In this document: positions 7,377-15,174 of the stretch, piece after piece
How positions within the stretch are numbered: position 1 is the first letter of the stretch
How the letters are laid out: each line of letters begins with the position of its first letter
Source of the DNA: SIG636 sp045592105
GTDB lineage: Bacteria; Bacillota; Clostridia; Oscillospirales; CAG-382
NCBI GenBank assembly: GCA_045592105.1
Contig: JAZNUB010000033.1
Span: forward strand, 1 to 64,000
Direction: 5' to 3'
DNA length: 64,000 nucleotides
The notes under the pieces: model-generated
The model's database searches: none
What the model was told of the DNA's origin: nothing
What the model saw: only the letters and a program-made list of their open reading frames with translations
Made by a program: the position numbers and the translations under genes

Positions 7377-7608
7377 CCCCACCACTCACTTTGTTCGTGG
7401 CGGGGACCCTGAAATATTACCCCCACCACTCACTTCGTTCGTGGCGGGGACCCCGAAGATTACCCCACAAAAATACATTTTTGTGGGGACCCCAAGAATA
7501 TATTTTTGGCTTTCGTTCGCTCGCGCCTCGCGCCGCTTTGCGGCACTCGCGAAAGCCCAAGGAATATTTTTTGCGGCACATGTCCGCAAAAAATATGAGG
7601 TTTATATT
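7377..7608. repeat. Hairpin repeat family B, copy 1
   Basis: Three CCCC...GGGGACCCC hairpins (at about 7377-7414, 7422-7462 and 7463-7490) are followed by a larger palindromic module containing CTTTCG...CGAAAG around CTCGCGCCTCGCGCCG (7508-7555), and by TTTTGCGG-CACATGT-CCGCAAAA (about 7568-7592). The same order recurs at 56597-56790. Stem bases differ between copies in a compensatory way (CCAC/GTGG here, TTGC/GCAA there). ORFs predicted here are shadows of the palindromes. Confidence 0.8.
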
Positions 7609-7609
7609 T

Positions 7610-7646
7610 TAGGCTTGGTGTCAACCGCACCAAGCCTTGCTTTTTA
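7610..7646 (+). terminator. Intrinsic terminator of typA
   Basis: AGGCTTGGTG/CACCAAGCCT stem with a 7-nt loop followed by GC and T5. It closes the repeat B block; the other family B copy also ends in a hairpin of nearly the same sequence (56792-56825). Confidence 0.8.
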
Positions 7647-7677
7647 ATGTCACAGCGGAGTTGTGTATCGTTTCCTA

Positions 7678-7707
7678 TTGACAAACATATAAAACCTATG
7701 ATACAAT
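7678..7707 (+). promoter_or_regulatory. Promoter of tRNA-Ala
   Basis: TTGACA (7678-7683), an 18-bp spacer and TACAAT (7702-7707) lie 10 bp before the mature tRNA 5' end. Confidence 0.8.
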
Positions 7708-7717
7708 ATGCGTGCAC

Positions 7718-7793
7718 GGGGCATTAGCGCAGCTGGGAGCGCACAACACTGGCAGTGTTGGGGTCACGGGTTCGAGTCCCGTATGCTCCACCA
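7718..7793 (+). tRNA. tRNA-Ala (anticodon GGC)
   Basis: The 7-bp acceptor stem GGGGCAT/ATGCTCC has one G-U pair. The D arm is GCGC-AGCTGGGA-GCGC. The anticodon arm is CAACA-CTGGCAG-TGTTG, giving anticodon GGC (reads GCC). The T arm is CGGG-TTCGAGT-CCCG. CCA is encoded (7791-7793). It marks the left edge of the AT-richer accessory island, although no duplicated 3' end was found. Confidence 0.95.
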
Positions 7794-7800
7794 AACAGTG

Positions 7801-7843
7801 AAAATCCGAACCTTTATCCAGTTGGAGAAGGGTTCGGATTTTT
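7801..7843 (+). terminator. Intrinsic terminator after tRNA-Ala
   Basis: AAAATCCGAACC pairs with GGTTCGGATTTT across an 18-nt loop and ends in T5. Confidence 0.85.
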
Positions 7844-8074
7844 AGTTATGCTTTGATGGCTCTTTGTAGGTAGTTAGGACAAAAGTTAAAAGGAATATAA
7901 TGTAAGCAAGCAGTTGCCTTTTGACGACCGCTTGCTTTTTTGCTGGGGGGCGTTCCCTTGATTTGTCAGTAAAGTATATTACACCGGTTTTGTAGTACGT
8001 GCACACAAATGTGCATATAAAAAACTTTTTGAAAAAACTTTTTCAAAAATTTTCCGGCTATCGGAGAGGGCAAA
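7844..8074. other. Intergenic stretch without a recognisable gene
   Basis: No convincing ORF is seen. It contains a TATAAT at 7895-7900 and, about 4 nt later, a hairpin AAGCAAGC/GCTTGCTT followed by T tracts (7904-7941). This could be a very short transcript or a remnant of a mobile element end. An A/T-rich run (8019-8052) with self-complementary AAAAAGTTTTTT-like pieces follows. Confidence 0.4.
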
Positions 8075-8102
8075 GAAAAATCCCCTCTCTGCCGAGAGGG
8101 GA
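8075..8102 (-). terminator. Intrinsic terminator of the BspA/dockerin gene
   Basis: On the minus strand CCCCTCT/AGAGGGG forms the stem and is followed by a T5 tract (GAAAAA on the plus strand, 8075-8080). It sits about 35 nt past the stop codon at 8138. Confidence 0.75.
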
Positions 8103-8137
8103 AGTCAAGTATGGTTTAGTGTTAAGCGTAAGTTTTT

Positions 8138-11100
8138 TTAAAGGCTGTCGATAATGCCTGCATCGTATTTAAGAATCATCGCAGCATCAAGGTTGTCTGC
8201 AGAACCGTCGTTGTTAACATCGGACCTATCTACGTTGATAGTCTCGATGATACCGGCATCGTATTTCAACACCATTGCAGCATCAAGGTTATCGATGTAA
8301 CTATCTCCGTTAATGTCACCTAACAAAGTATGAATTTTTACATCATCGGGGAATATAGTAGTATTGTTGTATACTAAAGCATAACTACTCGGTTCAACAT
8401 CCATCATTTTAACTATTTGTCCATTAAACTCTCTGTTGTTGATAAGTGGTATATTATCCTTGGTGATGGTTCTTAAACGTTCTGTACCGGCCCCATATTC
8501 TGTCACGGTATACTCCATAGTTCCTGAATCTGTCGCAATTATCTTAACAGAATATTTTTGGTCAGTAGGAAGAGCGATATATTTTTCACCACCCTCTACA
8601 AACACGTCAATCCCATCAGCAACATATTCCTTAATATTATCTACTATTCTTACAACTTCTTTACCGCTTTCGTCACAAACAAATACATTAACAGGACATT
8701 TTATGGCAATGACTTTTGTGTTACTTGCCACCGTAGAAGACGAATTGGTGTTGTGGCATTGCAAATTGTCCATTGTTCTTTTTTGAGCCAAAATATCGGT
8801 AATCAAACCATCGTAATCATCTCTACTAAATAGTTTAATGATAAGTGAATCGCTTTTTGTTTCGAGCGAATTGACCGTATGTTGCATTATATAACCCTGT
8901 GTTGCTTTATGCAAAGCAAACGCATACTCGAAAAGAGAAACTGCATTATCATTTCTATCATTATATAACTTAGACTCATAATGATTTAAAGTGTTAATTA
9001 TATACTGCGCGAATTCAGACATTGCAACAACTTTGCTCATTTCTGCCGCTTTTCCACTGTTATCACATAGAATATCACTAATGCAGATACCTAAAGTCGC
9101 ACCAGTAGCAACAGCGCCCAACCCTGTACTAATAGTAGAAAAAGCAGTTGTAGAAGAAAGTAATGCTCCAGATTTTAATGTTATATTTCCTATAGCGTTA
9201 CATATTGAAGATACCACTTGCTTTTTAAATAAAGTATTAAATACATCAAGTGTAATGTCACCAGCCATATCTCGAACTTCATTTAATATTTCAGAAGAAT
9301 ATCCTAAATAAGAATCAACATTTACATAATGATATACAGCATCTTTCAATTTCTTTTCAGAACTTGGAATTTGATTATACAAGTTTTGAATTACTGCTTT
9401 AAATTCGTCATCCATATCTTTATATGCATTCAGGACTGAAACACCATCGATGAAATCAGCAATGTCGTTTGTGATATCCACACTTAACTCAAAGAATGAA
9501 AAATATTGTTGTGTTTTATCGATTGCCGCAAAAGCAGAGTTGACTTTATCAATACTAACTTTATCTCTAAGTTTTAATACGACAAGATCACGAATTTCAT
9601 CATGTACATCCATTCCTTCAGTTGTGTATTTGCTCTTTTTTAGCACCTTATCGATTGCGTTGTCTGTTACATTTAAGTATCCCGTGTAGTCATCTTCAAC
9701 GATTGTTGACACTTCAGACAAAATTGTTTTATAGTTCCCAACCCATTCTTTTACAACGGGGAGCAGTGAAACATGTCCCAATTGCGATGTGTTCATTAAT
9801 TCAATCAAAATGTCGGCAAACACAACTTCATAATAATTTTCAAAATCAAATGTGGAATACTTTGACCAATTATATTCATCCTCATACCACTTATAGTCAC
9901 CCGTTTTAAGCGTAACCATTGTTTCGCCGTATATATTTTGTTTTGAAATCTTATAATCCTTATTTGACGATATAAAATCAATATGCTCGTTAGCACTCTT
10001 TGTTTCAAGATTTTCAATAGTAAACGAGTACTCGTCCGTTAGGGTTTCAAAACTTTCCGATTCTAAAGATACTGTAACAGTATAATTATTACCGGAAGAT
10101 GCAACGGTCAAGTTGTTCGGGAAGAGCATTAGAATGTCATCAACCGCCTGTGTTAGAGAAATCGCATCTAAAGTAACAGTATAGGTATTCGTATATGTAT
10201 CTCTATCAAAAGACAGTCCTGTGCCATTAACCGAAGCAGTAAGAGTTATTGGTTTAATATCCTTAAAGGTTTCTTTTTCTGTATCTTTGGCAATTATTTC
10301 ATCAATGCCGGATATATTTGCTACAGCTTCTTTTAATTTATTTTCAAGCAAAATATAGATTTCAACACAGTCAGAAATAGAGGATACCTCGCTGTAAAAG
10401 CCTCCATCAGCATAATATTGCTTTGTATCATAAGTGCTTGTGTAATTTAAAACGTTAGGATCTCCAACATATACGTGGCAAAATGTGCTCAAGTTAAGGT
10501 CATTTTTACTGTTAATTAAAATATGTTCATACCCTTCAGAAAGACCTGTAATTTGGCCATTATCATCAATTTTAATAACTCCTGAATCTTCATAGAGTTC
10601 TGCATTCCAATCAATATCAGATGCATTAACAACTTTATCATTAGAATAAACGAGTTCTCCGTTTACATTAGCAACATCACGGCTATGTACATTTAAAGTT
10701 TTCGTTTCGCCAATATCAAAAATAACAATTGGTTCTTCAAAGTACCATTGTTTAAATGAACTTCCGGGGTTTATTGGATTTGGTTCAGTGGCGGTTGTTC
10801 CCCAATGAACTGTTGCACTACAGTTATCAAGCCAATCTTTATCCCAACCTTTGGGCTGTGATTCGGCTTGGCAATAGATATCTGTGAGAAAATCACAGGC
10901 ATAAAATGCTCCCAAAACGATTATTGTTACAGAATCGGGAATTTCTATGCTTGTTAGCGAGGTGCAATTTGAGAATGCAGAACGACCGATTGATGTTACA
11001 GAATCGGGGATTTCTATGCTTGTTAGGGCAGAACAACCTGCGAATGCATAAAAACCGATCGTTGTTACATAATTAGGAATAGTAGAATTTTTACAACCTG

Positions 11101-11842
11101 CAATAAGTTTATTTGTCGCAGTTTCAATCAAGCAGTTATCTTTGCTATGATATACTTCATTATTAACATCAACGGTTATCGATGCTAATGATGAGCAACC
11201 GGAGAATGGATTCCAATCGATTGCTGTTACAGAAGCGGGAATTTCTATGCTTGTTAGCGAGGTGCAATTTGAGAATGCAGACATAACGATCGTTGTTACA
11301 GAAGCGGGGATTTCTATGCTTGTTAGTGAGGTGCAATTTGAGAATGCCCCATGACCAATTGATGTTACAGAATCGGGGATTTCTATGCTTGTTAGTGAGG
11401 TGCACCTTGAGAATACACTAGGACCGATTTCTGTTACAGAATCAGGGAGTTCTATGCTTGTTAGTGAGGTGCAATTTAAGAATGCAGAAGAAACAATTGT
11501 TGTTACAGAATCGGGGATTTCTATGCTTGTTAGTGAGATGCAATTACAGAATGCCCTATCACCGATTATTGTTACCGAATTAGGGATTGTTATGCTTGTT
11601 AGTGAGGTGCAATTATAGAACGCATCATAATCAATTTTCGTCACAGGCAATCCATTGATTTCTGCAAGAATTACCACACTTGTTACCGATTCATCGCAAT
11701 CGTCAACGTAATATGTATTGTCTTCGCTTAGTGTGTATATTAAACCTTGTGAATCGGTTACCGCAGAAGCCGACAACGTTGAAAGCGGAGCGAGGGAAAG
11801 TATCATTACAGCTGTGAGAATAATGGACAGAATTCTTTTCAT
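8138..11842 (-). CDS. Secreted BspA-like leucine-rich-repeat protein with C-terminal type I dockerin
   Basis: The protein has 1234 residues from the ATG at 11842 (AAGGAGA 12 nt upstream); an earlier in-frame start at 11884 lacks a ribosome site. An N-terminal signal peptide (MKRILSIILTAVMILS, then LSASA-V) is followed by about nine 23-residue LRR_5 repeats of the form SNCTSLTSIEIPDSVTSIG (about 60-300). An Ig-like/Big2-type segment and a long helical region with a glycine-rich hydrophobic stretch (about 905-960) come next. The end is a dockerin with two calcium loops, DINGDSYIDNLDAAMVLKY and DVNNDGSADNLDAAMILKY, which dock onto cohesins of a cellulosome-like scaffold. Base composition is visibly AT-richer than in the housekeeping genes, suggesting transfer. 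Confidence 0.85.
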   Translation of the reverse strand: MKRILSIILTAVMILSLAPLSTLSASAVTDSQGLIYTLSEDNTYYVDDCDESVTSVVILAEINGLPVTKIDYDAFYNCTSLTSITIPNSVTIIGDRAFCNCISLTSIEIPDSVTTIVSSAFLNCTSLTSIELPDSVTEIGPSVFSRCTSLTSIEIPDSVTSIGHGAFSNCTSLTSIEIPASVTTIVMSAFSNCTSLTSIEIPASVTAIDWNPFSGCSSLASITVDVNNEVYHSKDNCLIETATNKLIAGCKNSTIPNYVTTIGFYAFAGCSALTSIEIPDSVTSIGRSAFSNCTSLTSIEIPDSVTIIVLGAFYACDFLTDIYCQAESQPKGWDKDWLDNCSATVHWGTTATEPNPINPGSSFKQWYFEEPIVIFDIGETKTLNVHSRDVANVNGELVYSNDKVVNASDIDWNAELYEDSGVIKIDDNGQITGLSEGYEHILINSKNDLNLSTFCHVYVGDPNVLNYTSTYDTKQYYADGGFYSEVSSISDCVEIYILLENKLKEAVANISGIDEIIAKDTEKETFKDIKPITLTASVNGTGLSFDRDTYTNTYTVTLDAISLTQAVDDILMLFPNNLTVASSGNNYTVTVSLESESFETLTDEYSFTIENLETKSANEHIDFISSNKDYKISKQNIYGETMVTLKTGDYKWYEDEYNWSKYSTFDFENYYEVVFADILIELMNTSQLGHVSLLPVVKEWVGNYKTILSEVSTIVEDDYTGYLNVTDNAIDKVLKKSKYTTEGMDVHDEIRDLVVLKLRDKVSIDKVNSAFAAIDKTQQYFSFFELSVDITNDIADFIDGVSVLNAYKDMDDEFKAVIQNLYNQIPSSEKKLKDAVYHYVNVDSYLGYSSEILNEVRDMAGDITLDVFNTLFKKQVVSSICNAIGNITLKSGALLSSTTAFSTISTGLGAVATGATLGICISDILCDNSGKAAEMSKVVAMSEFAQYIINTLNHYESKLYNDRNDNAVSLFEYAFALHKATQGYIMQHTVNSLETKSDSLIIKLFSRDDYDGLITDILAQKRTMDNLQCHNTNSSSTVASNTKVIAIKCPVNVFVCDESGKEVVRIVDNIKEYVADGIDVFVEGGEKYIALPTDQKYSVKIIATDSGTMEYTVTEYGAGTERLRTITKDNIPLINNREFNGQIVKMMDVEPSSYALVYNNTTIFPDDVKIHTLLGDINGDSYIDNLDAAMVLKYDAGIIETINVDRSDVNNDGSADNLDAAMILKYDAGIIDSL
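10915..11645. repeat. 69-bp tandem repeats encoding the LRR units
   Basis: Near-identical 69-bp units (23 codons) carry the core AGCATAGAAATCCCC and its variants on the minus strand. One irregular, longer unit (about 11080-11215) breaks the series. The repeats stay in one frame and code for LRR_5 motifs, so they are not a CRISPR array. Such runs are prone to copy-number change by slippage or recombination. Confidence 0.8.
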
Positions 11843-11990
11843 AATATCATATCTCCTTTTGATTTTTTGCAACATAATCTTCATTATGTTGTATTTGACT
11901 TAATTCCTATCAACTGTTAACACAAGCAAACTGTATAACGTAAAAAACGATGGCGCATATTTTTAAACGCTTGCAACTTTTTTCGTAATT

Positions 11991-12137
11991 AAAAAAAGTG
12001 CGCAGTCGAAACCACGCACCGAAAAACGCAGTTTCGCTCATTGTTGCTACACAATTTCACACCTGAACGGATATGACAAGCAAAGCCTACGTTTTTACCA
12101 AACGTATAGCCGTTCAAGATTGATAATTGTGTAGCAC
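11991..12137 (-). ncRNA. Structured RNA: possible cis-regulatory leader or independent small RNA
   Basis: A transcript of about 147 nt is framed by a good promoter (12142-12170) and an intrinsic terminator (GTGCG...CGCAC, 11998-12019, then T7). It begins exactly with the 5' arm of a 12-bp stem TGCTACACAATT/AATTGTGTAGCA (12125-12136 with 12045-12056), enclosing further paired segments TGAACGG/CCGTTCA and TACGTTT/AAACGTA. After this domain, GAAACTGCG (12035-12027) can pair with CGTGGTTTC (12016-12008), which would break the terminator. That is the layout of a terminator/antiterminator switch before the BspA/dockerin gene, about 150 nt downstream. I do not recognise the fold as a known riboswitch. 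Confidence 0.6.
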
Positions 12138-12141
12138 GAAT

Positions 12142-12170
12142 ATTATATCACGAACTGTTTTGTTGTGCAA
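12142..12170 (-). promoter_or_regulatory. Promoter of the structured RNA
   Basis: On the minus strand TTGCAC (12170-12165), a 17-bp spacer and TATAAT (12147-12142). The predicted start falls at the first base of the 12-bp outer stem. No equally good promoter is seen between the terminator at 11991 and the BspA gene start, so it may drive both. Confidence 0.75.
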
Positions 12171-12287
12171 CCGTTTTTAGGTAAAAAATAACAGTTTAAA
12201 GCGTTTTTACTATATTTTCAATGATTTAATTCAATTAAGAACAATGCTTTATAGAGAGTTTAATAGAAAAGTTGGATTAAAAAGATT

Positions 12288-12710
12288 TCAGCCCTTAGGG
12301 AGTAAGGTTTTGATGCCTGTCTCCCTTTTCTGTTTTTGGGGCTCGGCGGTGGATTCCTCGGTGGAATAGAATTCGATGATATCGGGTAGAAAAAGACGGG
12401 CGAGGGATTTGATAACGTGGTCGGGGATTTTTTCTTCCGCCACATTGCTTTTCAGGTAGCTGCTTAGTCTGTCGCAGAGTATTTTTGCTGTCTGAGAGAT
12501 TACCGAGCTGTCTAAGGGCCTTGGCAAGGTCATAACCGCCAAGACAAATACACAGCCTAAGATAGCTATAGCAAGCTGTATTACACTGTAGGTGCCGAGG
12601 CTGTCTAAGACACCGATTTGTGTGGACAGTACTTGGCTTTGGGGCAAGGTCATAAGCTTGGCTTGGGTATCAAGCAAAGTTACGGATAAAATAATAAAAG
12701 CTAAAAACAT
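12288..12710 (-). CDS. Small membrane protein downstream of the relaxase
   Basis: A 140-residue protein of unknown family. It starts with a hydrophobic segment (MFLAFIILSVTLLD), has a second membrane helix (SVIQLAIAILGCVFVLAVM) and a soluble C-terminal half (about 65-140) that is helical and ends in a basic tail. AAGGAG precedes the ATG by about 10 nt. It is the last gene of a three-gene minus-strand unit (relaxase, 63-residue protein, this), 3 nt after its neighbour, which suggests a mobilization accessory role. That is context only; no homology is recognised. Confidence 0.6.
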   Translation of the reverse strand: MFLAFIILSVTLLDTQAKLMTLPQSQVLSTQIGVLDSLGTYSVIQLAIAILGCVFVLAVMTLPRPLDSSVISQTAKILCDRLSSYLKSNVAEEKIPDHVIKSLARLFLPDIIEFYSTEESTAEPQKQKRETGIKTLLPKG

Positions 12711-12713
12711 TGG

Positions 12714-12905
12714 TTAAATCTCCTTTTCTGTTGGTTGTCGTAATGGCGGAGCGGCTTTGCCACTTTTGCGCCGTTTTTTAAGCCTTCGCATCAACGGCGC
12801 TATAAAAAGCCTGTCCGTTGATTCTAGGATAAGTAAAACGCTTTCGTGTACGGTTGCAAGGCTTGCTATGACAAGTGTCATAACGGATAATAAGGTGTTT
12901 TTCAT
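12714..12905 (-). CDS. Small protein with one hydrophobic helix, mobilization operon
   Basis: A 63-residue ORF with AGAAAGGAA upstream. Residues 1-30 (MKNTLLSVMTLVIASLATVH) are hydrophobic and may be a membrane anchor or signal; the second half is strongly basic (MRRLKKRRKSGKAAPPLR). It lies 73 nt after the relaxase and 3 nt before the next ORF. No family is recognised. A membrane-anchored DNA- or relaxase-binding helper is possible but unproven. Confidence 0.5.
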   Translation of the reverse strand: MKNTLLSVMTLVIASLATVHESVLLILESTDRLFIAPLMRRLKKRRKSGKAAPPLRQPTEKEI

Positions 12906-12978
12906 ACGTGTTTCCTTTCTAAATTAAATCTATCTTACTAAGACAAATGCAGGGCATATAGCTTTGCATTTGTTTTGC

Positions 12979-14304
12979 TTAATAATCGTAGTCATACTCT
13001 TGCTCTGTGGTGCGCCACTCTTCTCGACTTTCCCAGTAGCGTTTCGCTTCCGGTACGTTGTTGTAAAGCTCGTAAAAATCGTTCTCATAATCCTCTATTT
13101 CGGATATTGCGGTCTTGAGTTCTGAGCGAGCTTCATCTCTTTCCTTAATCGCTTCGTCCCGTTCCTTTTCTGCTATGTGAAGGCGCTTTTTTAGGTTTTC
13201 CACAGTGCTGTTATAAAAGCTTTTTAACTTTTCTTCAATGTCCCTTATCGCGTCACGCGCCCAGTCGTGTAGGGTACGTGCGTTGAGGCATGCTGCGAAC
13301 TCCTTCAAGGAGAGGATTATCGAATCTTCACCAATCAATCTTTTTTTCGTCTTGGCATCACGCTTTAACTGTTCGGGAGATACAGGCGGTGGGAGTTTCT
13401 TATACGCCTCAAGCTGTGCCTTAAGAGGCGCAAGCTCGCTTTCCGCTGAGTCTATTTCTTCGGTCAAGCGAGTGACCTTCCTTTTGCCGTCCTCTATGCT
13501 TCTTTCCAAATCCGCTTTGTACTTCTTTGCCACCTTGATGTAGTCATCAACGTTGGCTTTTTCTTTTAGCGCCTTTTGCAAGTCGGCTTCGGCATCGGTT
13601 TTGAAGGTTCGGCTGCTGCGACCTCGTTTTGCAAGCTTTTCGGCGGTTTGCTTTTTGTACTCGTCCTCGCCTAACTCTTTCCGTTTTTCTGCTTCGGCGG
13701 CTTTGTCGTAGATTTCGCAGTCTGCAACGTCCCATCCCTTGCTTTTCATATAAGCAGGGATTTCTCGGTTAATCTTGTTGAAGAACTTAAGATTATGCAC
13801 ATCTTTGGCGCATAGGCGACCATCGGCTGTCATTGGCTCCCAAAAAATGTGAGCGTGGGCGCCAAGCTCGTCAAAGTGATAGGCAACGCTTTTTATGTTG
13901 TGCTCTCCGACGATTTCTGAGAATTTGCATAAAGCATCTGCGAGAAAGCGATGCTGGTCTTGGACGGCCAAGGCGTTCATAAAGGAAGCCGGCGGTTTAA
14001 TAATAGTCGCAATCATCGCAACGGCATCTTTACGGATTTTTCTGCCGCCTTTTGCGACGGATTCGGCGCTAAGGGCTTTGATGTGTTCTTCCGAATACGC
14101 TAAAAGCTCTTTTGCCGATTTGTAACCTACTATAAAGTTTTGACCGCTTAGCGCCCTGTCAATGTCCGGGTCAAGACCGTACCGTTCCTCAAGGGCTTCT
14201 TGAGCAACGGATTGAAAACTGCCACAGCTTTTTGATTTAGTTCCAACGTTGTTAAGCTTCAGGGAAGGAAGTCCGATTTTGATACCTGTATTAGATGTGC
14301 TCAT
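12979..14304 (-). CDS. MobV/Mob_Pre-type relaxase (plasmid mobilization protein)
   Basis: A 441-residue protein. The N-terminal domain (about 1-190) contains the HUH-like motif VAYHFDELGAHAHIFWEP, the HxDExxxHxH signature of Mob_Pre relaxases that nick oriT and start conjugal transfer. The C-terminal half is a long charged coiled coil (about 230-415) as in many MobV proteins, ending in an acidic tail. The start at 14304 has AGGAG 9 nt upstream; a longer ORF to 14391 adds residues without a ribosome site. With the serine recombinase on the divergent strand it defines an integrative mobilizable element needing a helper conjugation machine, since no type IV secretion genes are in the window. Confidence 0.85.
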   Translation of the reverse strand: MSTSNTGIKIGLPSLKLNNVGTKSKSCGSFQSVAQEALEERYGLDPDIDRALSGQNFIVGYKSAKELLAYSEEHIKALSAESVAKGGRKIRKDAVAMIATIIKPPASFMNALAVQDQHRFLADALCKFSEIVGEHNIKSVAYHFDELGAHAHIFWEPMTADGRLCAKDVHNLKFFNKINREIPAYMKSKGWDVADCEIYDKAAEAEKRKELGEDEYKKQTAEKLAKRGRSSRTFKTDAEADLQKALKEKANVDDYIKVAKKYKADLERSIEDGKRKVTRLTEEIDSAESELAPLKAQLEAYKKLPPPVSPEQLKRDAKTKKRLIGEDSIILSLKEFAACLNARTLHDWARDAIRDIEEKLKSFYNSTVENLKKRLHIAEKERDEAIKERDEARSELKTAISEIEDYENDFYELYNNVPEAKRYWESREEWRTTEQEYDYDY

Positions 14305-14418
14305 ATAAATGCGCTCCTTTCTTTGACGAGTCCGGGATAAATTTTCTGCATGGCCTCGCCGTACATATTGGTTATTAAAGAAAGGTGGCACCGATAATAG
14401 TTTTAGCTAAAAACAAAA

Positions 14419-14445
14419 ACCGCCGTGTTATCCACGACGGCAAAA
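14419..14445. other. Hairpin upstream of the relaxase, possible oriT stem or terminator
   Basis: CCGCCGTG-TTATC-CACGACGG is an 8-bp stem with one mismatch, placed about 115 bp before the relaxase start. MobV-type oriT sites are short inverted repeats just upstream of the mob gene, so this is a candidate. The A-rich flanks also allow a terminator reading. Confidence 0.4.
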
Positions 14446-14559
14446 GAAAGAGAAAGATGAGTTTCGCATCATCCCCTCGTAGATTTATACCATAAGTATG
14501 TGCCCTCGTACTTATTGACATAAGTACAGGGCGCAGGGGAGACCCCTACAACCCCCAGC

Positions 14560-14625
14560 GGGAGACGAAGGAAACGAGGGGAACGAAGGGAACGACGGGA
14601 ACGAGGAAAACGGGGAAAAGCGGTA
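14560..14625. repeat. Purine-rich 9-10 bp degenerate tandem repeats
   Basis: Units of the type GGGAACGA/GGAAACGAG repeat about seven times between GGGAGACGAAGG and AAAACGGGG. The strand is almost purely purine apart from the regular C of each ACG. Purine asymmetry and period suggest a DNA-binding or replication/transfer region rather than coding sequence. Confidence 0.6.
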
Positions 14626-14649
14626 AGTGAGGCTTACGCTCTCTTACCG

Positions 14650-14892
14650 AATATATATGTGTTCGTAGGCTTTGCCGCGAAACACATATATATTACATAA
14701 CTTTAGCGTTTTTACTCACCAAACACAAATATGTTACACGGCTTCGTTGCTCTGCGCCTACGCAACATATTTCCGTTACACGCCTTCGCCAGCTGTTGCC
14801 GCGAAGCACGTATATATTACACGGCTTTGCTTCCCCCCCCGGTAATATGTATGTGTTACAGCGAAACACATACATATTACACAACTCTGCTC
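14650..14892. repeat. Iteron-like cluster of AT-rich direct and inverted repeats
   Basis: At least five variants of ACACATATATATTACA (for example 14682-14698, 14713-14738, 14807-14822, 14845-14860 and 14866-14882) alternate in both orientations with GC-rich GGCTTCG/GCGAAGC-type spacers, and a C9 run lies at 14834-14842. The palindromic pairs TATGTGTTCG...CGAAACACATA could form hairpins. The location between relaxase and recombinase fits an oriT/ori or recombinase-binding region. Minus-strand ORFs across it are repeat artefacts. Confidence 0.6.
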
Positions 14893-15032
14893 AAAACCAA
14901 AATGTAAACATTTTATGAACCGAAGCGGCACGGTGGAGGCACCTGGGGATAAAAATGCAGAAAAAGCCTTTGAGTTGGGTCGCACACCTTCACTCGAGGG
15001 CTTTTTTGAAAAGTGCTCTAAGACAGCTCGGC

Positions 15033-15061
15033 TTGACTGCAGACTCGGTTTGCGGTATAAT
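15033..15061 (+). promoter_or_regulatory. Promoter of the serine recombinase
   Basis: TTGACT (15033-15038), a 17-bp spacer and TATAAT (15056-15061), about 110 bp before the recombinase ATG; an AAAGG ribosome site is at 15161-15166. Confidence 0.75.
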
Positions 15062-15174
15062 ATAGGGAAAAGAGAGCTTTTGAAGGACGAAAACATTATT
15101 TTAGCACTAATATTGTAATACATATACAGACGCACAAAAAATATTGCGTTAATAGATGAATGAAAGGTATTTAG

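Noticed and set aside
7386..7717. Several overlapping ORFs on both strands after typA
   Set aside because: All lie in the palindromic repeat B block and the terminator; translated pieces differ between the two copies only as the repeat does.
10915..11645. Regular repeats suggesting a CRISPR array
   Set aside because: Period 69 bp, repeats and 'spacers' form one coding frame of LRR units, and no cas genes are present in the window.
12060..12120. GCAAAGCC on the plus strand, reminiscent of the c-di-GMP-I (GEMM) core
   Set aside because: The GAAA tetraloop arm and the rest of the consensus are missing, and promoter and terminator both lie on the other strand.
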